Below the pieces are notes generated by a model, which saw nothing but the letters and a program-made list of their open reading frames with translations, did not search any database and was not told where the DNA came from. A program made the position numbers and the translations under genes. Shown here one piece after another: positions 33,795 to 43,153 of a stretch of 64,000 nucleotides of DNA. Position 1 is the stretch's first letter; each line of letters starts with the position of its first letter. The DNA is from Clitoria ternatea (taxonomy: Eukaryota; Streptophyta; Magnoliopsida; Fabales; Fabaceae): positions 156,492,501-156,556,500 of the forward strand of contig CM075670.1 in assembly GCA_037962975.1 (NCBI GenBank), given 5' to 3'.

Positions 33795-35329
33795 TGTTAA
33801 TCCTCAAATTTACAATAAAATCTTTAATAAAACTTTTATAAAAATAATAAAAATTAGCTTAAATTGTTAGAAAATTAGGTTTTAATTTCAATAAATAGAA
33901 CTTGTTGGAAATAATCTGCCCTTGATCAATTTTCTCTAGTTTTGCAGTGAAAAAGTGAAGAATTTAAAGAGAAAATTGAAGATTTGGAAAGCTGACGCGT
34001 AGTATCAACCCCACGCGTAGCGTGGAGACTTTTGATGCTGACGCTACGCGTCACATCCACGCGTAGCGTCAGAGCTGCGTGGACTCTACAGTCAGGTTGG
34101 CCAAGCACTCAGCTAGTGACCCATTATTGGCCACTCCACTCTGCACAAATGGATAAGCCCAATTGGGAGACAGGTCCATATGGCACTGCATAATTGAATA
34201 AAATAATTCCATAGTGGCCACTCAAGCTGCATTTAATGGAGGCTGAGTCAGGAACTTGACGCGTAGCATTAGGACCCTTCCTCAGCCCTATAAATAGGGC
34301 CATTTCCAACACTTCTAGACATCCCATTCTAATCCAATCCCACTCTTCTCTTCTCTTATACATTCAAGTTTGAGTGTTTCTTTTGTGAGTTTGTAGTTCT
34401 AGAATAGTTTTCTAGATACTTGAGAGTGTTGTGTAATATTGTGATTGTTGTATCGTGAAGTTTCCATCGCCTTTGTAATGTCAATCACTGTAATTGTTGT
34501 TTTTACTTTCACCATTTTTAACTAATCTGTTTATGTTGGAATTAGTGAACTAATCTATTGAGTATGATGTTGTGAATTTGATCTCTACATGTTTATGATT
34601 CAAGTCCATGTTAGTATTTCAATCTTTTATTAATATGAACGTCAAACGGGAGAATGATTTTCATGTGTATTGAAACTTATTTTATTAGTGTGAATGTCAA
34701 ACGGGAGAATGATTATTCATGACGTATTGAAACTTGTTTTAATGAAAGTAAAAGTTGGAATACCCTTGGTATCTCAATTCTATAGGGGTTGTTAACCATT
34801 GTTGCCATAAGGCCAGGACTTAATGCAAGTTTTTACTGAGAAAGCTCACGAGGGTTCGGACTTTACAGTGAATTCTTAGAATTTATATCACGAGGGATCG
34901 GTTATAATGATTTTAAGTTGCAATGACATGAAACTTGATGATTAAATATGCATGTCTTAAGTTCCTCATTGTTATTCTAGATTAGGGATCCAATTTCCAA
35001 CATAATTTGTCTATCTGTGTTTTATCTCAAGTATCTTACCTATTCTAAATTGCAACTCAACTTTTTAGATAGATCATTATTCTCTTTTTACCACATGAAC
35101 AACTCAAGTATGCCATCTTGTAAATATTGTATAAATTGTATATAAATTATTCTTTTGTTTATAAGTTTTGATAAATTTACCATAGTAACTAGAAAATTAC
35201 TGTAACTATTGGACTTTCAATCCCAGTGGAACGATATCTAAATTTTGAAAACTACAAACAATTGGTGCGCTTGCCAATTAAAAGACCCAACAATAACACA
35301 AAGAGTTAACAGGTTTCCTAGGTTTAACA
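33795..35329 (+). repeat. 3' LTR of element B
   Basis: TGTTAATCC ... GGTTTAACA, 1535 bp, highly similar to the 5' LTR. It keeps the hairpin (34038-34072) and TATA box (34288-34297). Confidence 0.95.
34038..34072 (+). promoter_or_regulatory. Perfect 14-bp inverted repeat in B 3' LTR
   Basis: Same 14-7-14 structure and identical bases as at 26357-26391, although the DNA around it has changed in several positions. Confidence 0.85.
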
Positions 35330-35813
35330 TGTGCCTAATGAAAAATGCCCTTGTGGTTACTACCCCAACGGGTGCTTGTCTCAAATCAGTTAACTGATGT
35401 GATAACATTGACATGCTCCTGGAAGGGAGACAGTTTCTTACTTCTTTCATTTGCCTACCTATGAAGGGCTTGGAGATCATTCTTAGTATGGATTGGTTCT
35501 CCGCTAATAAAGCCTTGGTTGACTGTCAATAACAGACTGTCATTTTCCCTTCTTCAGATGTAGGAAAATTTGATGTGCAAGGTATAGCTCAACTTTGCAT
35601 ATTATTATCTCTTGCTGATGGGACAAATGGTCCCGATCCCTTAAATATTCCTATTGTATCTGAATTTCCAGATGTATTTCCTGATGAGGTACCCGGTTTA
35701 CCTCCTCCACACGAGGTGGATTTTTCTATTGATCTTGTTCCAGGAGCGGAACCTGTTTCCCGAGTGTCGTATCGGATGTTTCATATGAAATTAACCGAGT
35801 TGAAGAGACAAGT
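35330..35813 (+). pseudogene. pol: Element A protease end and reverse transcriptase N-terminal linker
   Basis: Begins with the right TGTGC duplication (35330-35334) and continues the protease of A: VVTTPTGACLKSVN, ICLPMKGLEIILSMDWFSANKALVDC, VIFPSSDVGKFDVQG, then the linker PIVSEFPDVFPDEVPGLPPPHEVDFSIDLVPGAEPVS, the usual run-up to the gypsy reverse transcriptase. Stops lie near 35393 and 35528. It is cut at 35813 by solo LTR C; the coding frame (LKRQV-KDLLEQEF) resumes at 39441. Confidence 0.92.
35809..35813 (+). repeat. Target-site duplication of solo LTR C, left copy
   Basis: CAAGT, equal to 39436-39440. Removing C and one copy rejoins the reverse transcriptase frame exactly. Confidence 0.93.
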
Positions 35814-35879
35814 TGTGAACACCTCTTTTGGTCCGGTCCAAGTGGAATGAATCTTTTTATACTGAATTCTAATTCAAAA

Positions 35880-36960
35880 TGGTAAAATTCAAATAGAATG
35901 GCTCCAAAATAATCAGAACCGAGCGAAATAACTCAGAATGAAGCTTTTCCAAGTGAAATACAGCCCTGTTGGAGGCAAATCCGATTGGAATGACTCAAAA
36001 ATGATCACATCTGAACAGGATGACTCAGGTTAAAGCATTTCCGAGTGAAATACAGCCCTGGTGAAGATAAATCCGAGTGAAAAAACTCAAAAATGGTCAA
36101 ATCCGAGTGAAATGCTCCCCTGTTGAAGTTGAATCCGAGTGGATAGCTTCCCTGCCAAGCCAGTCCGAGTGGATTATGCCCATTTTCAAGAGAAGTCCGA
36201 ATGGAATGACTCAAAAAAGTTGAATCCGAGTGGAATCACTCAGAATGAGTCATTTTCGAAGGAAAAACTCCCCTGTTGAAGTTGAATCCGAGTGGCATCA
36301 CTAAGAATGGGTCAAATTCGTGTGGAATATGCTCCTGTTGCATTAAATCCGAGTGAAATTACTCAGAATGGGTCAAATCCGAGTGGAGTATGCTCCTGTT
36401 GGATTAAATCCGAGTAAAATTACTAAGAATGGGTCAAATTCGAGTGAAACTACTCAGAATGGAGAAAATCCGAGAGAAACTACTCAGATTTGGACATGTC
36501 CGAGTGGAGTATGACTTGTTGGGTGGGAAATCCGAATAATGACTCAACAATGGACCAATCCGAGTGGAGTATGACCTGTTGAGTTTAAATCTGAGTGAAA
36601 TGACTCAGATTAGATGCAAATCCGAGTGGATAATTCCCTCTTAGATGCATTCCGAGAGAAAATGCCAGTTTACAAGCCCTGATCGCAAAGAATGTCAATT
36701 CTGAGTGAAAAATGACCCTGTTAGAGGAGAATCCGAGTGGAAGATCCCCTACTGCAACCAATCCGAGTGGAAAAAGGAACTGACTTTGGATGGATGCTGC
36801 CCAAAGCTTTTTTCCGAGTGAAAGGATTGCTGATTGAAGTAAATCCGAGTGAGTATCACTCGGTTGGAAGGAGATCCGAATTAAAATAGCCAAACTTCCA
36901 ATTTCTGAGTAGAAGATAGGCAAAATCCGAGTGAAAATGCCCAAGTTCCATTCGGATTAC
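35880..36960 (+). repeat. CCGAGTG heptamer zone of solo LTR C (plus orientation)
   Basis: At least 15 exact ccgagtg words, nearly all as (a)atccgagtg(g/a)a, spaced about 25-60 bp, mixed with actcagaatg and ctcccctgtt phrases. Variants such as ccgagag, ctgagtg and tcgagtg are also common. Confidence 0.88.
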
Positions 36961-37344
36961 GAGCTCAAAAGGTCGGTTCTGAGTTGATCCTTCAAGCAGT
37001 AAAGTTCTGTGTCACTTTTGAAAGAATTCCGAGTGTTGCCTCTTCAATCAGAACCGAGAGTTGCTTCTTTAGTCAGAACCGAGTGAAGTATTTCCAGTCA
37101 GCACCGAACGAGTCATTTCACTCGATTTCCGAGCCATTTCAGTCGGTTCCGTGTCATTCTTTTCTCGCCCACTCGTGAGCCAATTTTCAAATCGGTTTCC
37201 GAGTGACACTTCAGTCAGTCAGCCCTCTGCAAACCTTTCCTGAGCCCTTTTGACTAATCAATTCCGAGCCCCCATTTCCACCATACATCAAACCTTCACC
37301 GAGCCACTTTTTACCCGTTCACGAGTCATCTTTCTCTCATCTCC

Positions 37345-38430
37345 GAGTCACACTTCACATATTTCAGTCGGTTCTGAGTCATTGGTCACTCGGATTGTGG
37401 AGAGGAGATGAAGTCCGAGTCAATTTTCAGTCAGTACCGAGTGCTTTTCAGGTCTTTCGCCCAGCGATTCTAGTGACGCTCAAGCGAGAATGGGAATCCG
37501 AGTCAGCTTTCACTCGGTTCTGACTCAATTTCTTTAATTGCCCACTCGATCCAATTGCACAACACCAACATGATTTCATTCGGTCTTTAGCATAAAAGGG
37601 GGCCTTTTCCACTCGGATTTTTTCCCTTGTCCCACTCAGAATTGACTAAGAGGGTGATCCGAGTCATTTACACTCGGATTTCCAACATTTTCACTCGGAT
37701 TTTAATAATTCTCACTCGGTTTTCTGCCATTCTCACTCGGATTCCCACCAGGTCCCCCTGTTAGACCGTGCTGACTTGGATTCCACCACCCAAGTGGATC
37801 CAGGAATCCTGGGGGTGGCAGACATGTGGCAAACAGGGGTGAAAGTGGGGGGAATTAAAAATTCCCACCCAGCCGTTGTCCCCCACTTCACTCTGAGTGG
37901 AAGCCTGAGCTGGCATTCCACTCGGAAGTGGAAGCCTGAGCTGGCCTTCCACTCAAACCAGCCTATAAATAGGCAAGGGGCTGAAGCTTTCAGGTTTACA
38001 CACACACACACCATATACGCATCCAGCACCCTCACCATTCCCTTCTCCTCCTTCCTCTGTCCAGTACCCTCACCATTCCCTTCTCCTCCTTCCTCTATCC
38101 AGCACCCTCACCGTTCCTTTCTCCTCCTTCCTCTCTCCATCAGCCAACTCCGTCTTCTCCCCTCTAACCAACACCGCCCAGTATTCCCTTCCACTCAACT
38201 CCAACACCGTCCCTCTTCTCACTGTCTTACTTGGTACTCACTGTCTCACTCGGTATCTCACTTCTCACACGGTAAGCTACTGCTCTCACTCGGTTTTACC
38301 ATTTTTTACTCGGTTTTCCTCAATTTCACTCGGTTTTCCTCAATCTCACTCGATTTTCTGTATTTCTCACTCGGTATTCCATTTTTTACTCGGTTTTTCC
38401 CATTTTCACTCGGTTTTTCCCTCTTTCTCA
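37345..38430 (-). repeat. CACTCGG zone of solo LTR C (same word, opposite strand)
   Basis: At least 15 cactcgg words (reverse complement of ccgagtg), mostly as (t/c)cactcgg(a/t)ttt. The orientation switches from the zone before, with a mixed border at about 36960-37345. The zone runs through the TATA box region. Confidence 0.88.
37974..37983 (+). promoter_or_regulatory. TATA box of solo LTR C
   Basis: tataaatagg within gcctataaataggc. A short (ac)n run follows at 37999-38012, near the expected start of transcription. The U3 part would then be about 2.2 kb. Confidence 0.75.
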
Positions 38431-39435
38431 CACAGTTTTCTCTTCCTCCCCTTAGTTTTCGCTCATTTTTCCTCTGTTTTCCGAACTTACTGTGAGAAAT
38501 AAATGCTTCCTATGTTATCTTTCAAATCTAAGTAAAAATAAAAAAGGGAAACAAATCTTTTTTAAAACAGTGTCGTACGGGAGTACTCCCATCTACACAA
38601 CCTCTTTAGGATTCGTACACGTGCGAAGAACTTCGCCTTGTACGAGTTCCCCACCTCAGTGACATCCATCATCATCTCCCAAGTCTTTTCCTAAAAGAAC
38701 AACACTCAGAACTATGTAACCCTGATTTCTTGATAATTCAAGAATACGTAGAAGCAGGATCTCAATTCCTGTCAGGCCCATCTCTCTTATTCCTTTTTGC
38801 TGATTTATTTCCTTACTTTCATGTTTCTTTCATAAATGTTCTTTTTTTTGGTTACTTCTGTGAAAATCAATTTAGACGTGACGTCTTGTTGATTTCCCCC
38901 TAGTTTTTGCTCAAGCCTCGCCATAATTCATAGGGAAGGGATACTTAGGACGAGATGTCCCGCTTATCTCTTTCCTATCCCTATTTTTTTATTCGAAGAT
39001 GTATAATTTAGGCGTGACGCCTTATTAGTATTCTTTTCCCCTCTCTGTCTCATATCGAAGTCGAGTTTAATCCGGATGAAATGTCCCATTGACCTCGTTT
39101 CGACATTCTATGTTTGTACAGTTCTCTCACTCCATTTTGTCATTTTTAAATAAAAAATACAACAATGAAAGGGAAGAAATAAACCATTTTTTGTAAGGCT
39201 ATTTATGTTGCGCATTTTCAATCTTGGTATTGTTTTGGACAGGCGATGTAGGGTGCTAATACCTTCCCTACTCGTAACCGACTCCCGAACTTGAATCTCA
39301 ATTTTTAACCAGTGCTTTACTGAACCTAGTTTTTTCCAATGTTTTTCCTATAGATAAAAATGTTGGTGGCGACTCCCTGTTTCATTCCACACATTCTCTC
39401 TCTCTCGCTGCGCCGTCGCGATCCAGGTTACGACA

Positions 39436-41958
39436 CAAGTTAAAGACTTATTAGAACAAGAGTTTATTCACCCGAGTGTGTCCCCTTGGGGTACGCCTAT
39501 TTTATTTGTGAGAAAGAAGGATGGAAGTATGAGGTTATGTGTGGACTATCGACAACTTAACAAGTTGACCATTAAACCGATATCCCCTACCTTGCATTGA
39601 TGATCTATTGGATTAATTGAAGGATGTTGTTGTATTCTCAAAGATCGATTTATGTTCCGGATATCACCAAATTCAAGTGAAGACCAAGGATATCATAAAA
39701 ACTGCTTTTCAAACGCGATATGGCCACTACGAGTATGTGGTGATGCCTTTTGGCGTGACAAATGCACTTGTGATATTCATGGATTACATGAATCGCATCT
39801 TTCAGGAGTATCTTGACCGATTCGTGGTGGTGTTTATCGATGACATTCTTGTTTATTCCTAGAGCCATGAAGAACATCTTCGTCTTGTTTTAAATGTCCT
39901 TCGAGAGAAAGAGTTATATGCGAAGCTTTCCAAGTGTGAATTTTGGTTGTCCGAGGTCCAATTTCTTGGACATATTATCTCCAAGGATGGTGTTGTTATT
40001 GATCCATCTAAGATTGAAGCCATGATGGCTTGGGAAAGACCGACGTTTGTGACCGAAGTGAGAAGTTTTCTTGGTCTTGCCGGTTATTACTGGAGATTTA
40101 TTGAAGGATTTTCCTGATTGGCTTTGCCTTTGAAGAAGCTAACCCGTAAGAATCAACCATTTGTGTGGAGTCTTGATTGTGAAAGGAGTTTCCAAGAGTT
40201 GAAAGTTAGACTCACTTCTGCTCCTGTGCTAGCTTTGCCGGACTTATTAGATGACTTCGTGGTGTATTGCGATGCTTTTAAGCTTGGTCTTGGTTGCGTG
40301 TTGATGCAAGGTGAGTGTGTGATAACCTATGCGTCGAGATAGTTACGACCACATGAAGTTAAATATCCCACGCATGATATGGAATTAGCGGCGGTAGTGT
40401 TTGCCTTGAAATTATGGCAGCATTATTTGTATGGCTCGAAGTTTGTGGTCTTTAGTGATCATAAGAGTCTCAAATATCTATTTGATCAGAAGGAGCTTAA
40501 TATGCGCCAACGGAGATGGATGGAGTTTCTAAAAGTTTATGAGTTCGAATTGAGGTATCATCCCGGAAAGGCAAATGTGGTTGCCGATGCCTTGATTCGG
40601 AAGTCATTGTATGTTTCTGCTATGATGGTGAAAGAGATGGAGCTCATCGAGCAATTTCGAAATTTGAACGTGGGTGTAGAAATATATACCCTGAAAAAGA
40701 TGTCTCTTGAGGTGTTGACGGTAGCAAATGTATTCCTTCAAACCGTGAAATTGCAACAATCGAAGGATGAATACTTAATTAAGATGAAGGAAGCTCAAGC
40801 TAATGGGAAGAATTCATTTTTGATGGAAGGTCATGATGGCATTTGGCATGTGAAAGGCTGAATTTATGTTCCAACTAGTGGTGATTTAAGAAGGTTGGTA
40901 CTTGAAGAAGCTCACAAGTGTGTTGAGCATACATCCTGGTGCCACAAAAATGTATCAAGATTTGAAGAAGAATTTTTGGTGGCCCGTTATAAAACGGGAT
41001 GTGGCTAATTGTGTAGCCTCTTGCATTATTTGTCAAAAGGTTAAGGTTGAGCATCAGAAGCCATCTGGTTATTTAAGACCTCTTGATATCCCGGTATGGA
41101 AGTGGGACGACATTGCTATGGACTTTATTTCTGGATTACCCAGAACACGTATTGGAAATAATGTTATATAGGTGATTGTAGATCGGTTGACGAAGTGTGC
41201 TCACTTCTTACCCATGAATATAAAGAGTTCATTGGAGAAATTAGCCCGGTTGTATATAAAGGAGGTCGTTAGGCTACATGGTGTTCCTTTGAGCATTGTG
41301 TCAGATCGCGACCCACGGTTCACTTCCAAATTTTGGGGAAGCTTACACGAGGCAATGGGTTCCAAGTTGAAGCTTAGTTCGGCGTATCATCCACAAACGG
41401 ATGGACAATCTGAGCGAACAATTCAAAGCCTTGAAGATTTATTACGAGCTTGTGTATTGGAGCACGGTGGTTGTTGGGAAAGATTCCTACCACTAATTGA
41501 ATTTACATACAACAATTGTTATCATAGTTCTATTGGTATGGCTCCCTATGAAGTGTTGTATGGTCAAAAATGTAGAACTCTGTTGTGTTGGCTTGAAACT
41601 GAAGAGAGTTTGGATTTGGGGCTGGAGTTGATTGCGGAGACAAATGAACAGATTAAGATGATACAAGAAAAGATGAAAATTTCCTAAGATCGTCAGAAGA
41701 GTTATTATGATAAAAGGCAGAAGCCACTTGAGTTTCAAGTTGGCGATCACGTGTTTTTGAGAGTGTCAAGAGATAAGGGTATTGGAAGAGCTTTAAAGAG
41801 TAAGAAGTTAAACCCGAGGTTCATTGGAACTATGAGGTTTTGGAGCGAATCGGTGATATGGCATATCGGATTGCACTTCCTTCGCACCTTGCGAATCTAC
41901 ACAATGTATTCCATGTCTCATAGTTGAGGAAGTATGTTCATGACCCTCTACATGTGAT
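39436..41958 (+). pseudogene. pol: Element A reverse transcriptase, RNase H and integrase
   Basis: After the right CAAGT duplication the polyprotein continues. Reverse transcriptase: FIHPSVSPWGTPILFVRKKD, RLCVDYRQLNKLT, FSKIDLCSGYHQI, VMPFGVTNA, and the active site VFIDDILVYS near 39840 (FIDD in place of YIDD). RNase H: YCDAFKLGLGCVL, then SDHKSLKYLFDQKELNMRQ and YHPGKANVVADAL (40250-40600). Integrase: zinc region HPGATKMYQDLK...SCIICQ (40920-41035), DRLTKCAHFLP near 41180, SDRDPRFTS near 41305, HPQTDGQSER near 41390-41415, giving the D, D and E residues. Frameshifts lie near 39580, 40910 and 41832; stops at 39614 (TAA, probably from CAA), 39861, 40115, 40340, 40858, 41169 and 41685. It ends in LHNVFHVS just before insertion D. 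Confidence 0.93.
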
Positions 41959-41971
41959 TCTCATAGTTGAG
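41916..41971 (+). repeat. 13-bp duplication at the D junction
   Basis: tctcatagttgag occurs in the integrase tail at 41916-41928 and again at 41959-41971, exactly where A sequence ends and copia LTR sequence begins. It looks like filler DNA copied from nearby during break repair. Confidence 0.75.
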
Positions 41972-43103
41972 TTCCTCGATTGAAGCAATTGTAGCTTCGC
42001 CCTTAGGAGTCCACACGAGCACTCCCACCAGAAAACCAAAGAACCGAATGCTAGTACGGAATTTGATTGTAATCTAATTTCTAAGCAGCAGCCTATGAGC
42101 ATCTCATGCTCTATATATAGGCTTAGGTCTTGACCTAAGCTCTCATTAAACATTGGGCTCCTGACTCATTCAAAATAAGTTAGGTCCAAATAGTTTTATT
42201 TTCAGTCCAACTAAAATAAAACTATCCTCTGGTGGGCTTACTCTATGTGTGTGACCCTATAGGTAAAATATTCGGTTATATTAATAATAAACTATTTTAT
42301 TATTAATATAAAATAAGAGCGATATCTAGCAATACATCATTATGTCTGAATATTATTTATCATCGACATGACCTATAAGTGATAATTATTTTATATATTT
42401 ATTCCTTTTGTCACGATATCTAATTGGGACAAGGCATGGTCATCGTCATCCTTGTATGGCCCAATTCATTTTACTTGATACCAGAGTAGACTTTATAGAA
42501 TAAATATCTAATATTTATTCGTCCTAGCATGGCCATGCATTTTGTTAGTCTCACTCCATCAAGTGGCCCATAGATATCACTCCTGTCACATAGGAGAGAC
42601 AAATTCCTTCTACATCACTCATATCCCTCTGCATAATTTGTCTATTGCCTAATCACAATCTTTATGGTCATCTTATTAGAGATAACGTTTAATTGTATTA
42701 AAACAATAAACTCCTTATGTAGGAATCGTAGTGACTTCAGATCGAAGGACTATATACCATTATCACATTGAGAACCGTTTATGACACTCATGTAACGATC
42801 CATGCAACGTTCTCATGGTGGGTCTGTCCAGTACAACATTACTCTTAATGTGTACCCGTGTAAAGACTTGATATCATATATCCATGATTTGTGAGATCAA
42901 ATCATCAATACATTCACACACGAATCTTAATGTATTTACATGTCCCCATGTAAATACTTGATTAGGGATGTTTTAGGAATAATTCTCATATGACCTATTA
43001 TTCCAGGATAAATAGCATTAAAATTAGTCTAAAAACTGAAAATACTAATTTTATTAATAAGTTAAAATTGATACATTAATAGCTCGTAGTGCATACACCA
43101 ACA
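41972..43103 (-). mobile_element. Truncated Ty1/copia LTR D, antisense, nested in A
   Basis: In reverse complement it begins TGTTGGTGTATGCAC at 43103 and follows the element E LTR: tggacagacccaccatgag (near 42830), the conserved cgttgcatggatcgttac (near 42810), taatattaataataaaat, and a tctatatataggc TATA region (42108-42121). It is truncated at its inner (3') end near 41972, and no target duplication is visible. Part of the A coding end, where a chromodomain would be, is missing between 41958 and 43104, so insertion or repair removed it. Confidence 0.88.
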
Positions 43104-43153
43104 TCCGGTATGTTAAATTTCGGGGACGAAATTTCTTTTTAGGTGGGGTGGAT
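43104..43153 (+). promoter_or_regulatory. 3' end of A interior and polypurine tract
   Basis: ttcggggacgaaatttc, the typical Tekay/Del coding end, then aggtggggtgga as purine-rich plus-strand primer immediately before the 3' LTR at 43154. Confidence 0.85.

Larger units (their letters stand above)
26114..35329 (+). mobile_element. Element B: Athila-like retrotransposon without pol, nested in A
   Basis: LTRs of 1555 bp (26114-27668) and 1535 bp (33795-35329) with TGTTA...TAACA ends (the 5' copy starts TATTA), flanked by TGTGC/TGTGC. The primer site is the Athila/Tat type (tggcgctgtcgtcgggga). The interior has gag, a protease with DLGA, and a second frame of the type found downstream of pol in Athila elements. 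Reverse transcriptase, RNase H and integrase are absent: the sequence passes directly from the protease tail (29960) to the phrase catgggaggcaaccca-like (ctcaatgggaggcaaccca, near 30000) that normally follows pol. So it is a non-autonomous derivative. Confidence 0.93.
35814..39435 (+). mobile_element. Solo LTR C (3.6 kb), rich in CCGAGTG / CACTCGG, nested in A
   Basis: Starts TGTGAACACC, ends GGTTACGACA and is flanked by CAAGT/CAAGT, so it is a complete insertion. It has no primer site after its end and no coding region; the 239-codon open stretch at 37776-38495 is low-complexity Ser/Phe/Pro-rich read-through. TG...CA ends and a 5-bp duplication make it a solo LTR. The phrase ggtggcgactcc near 39366 and the gtcgcgatccagg end resemble LTR ends of Tat/Ogre-type gypsy elements; that lineage call is tentative. 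It carries a TATA box at 37974 and two motif zones described separately. Confidence 0.88.

Noticed and set aside
37776..38495. 239-codon open frame in solo LTR C
   Set aside because: Low-complexity Ser/Phe/Pro-rich translation of a tc-rich and cactcgg-rich LTR stretch downstream of the TATA box. No domain, and its composition follows the repeats.
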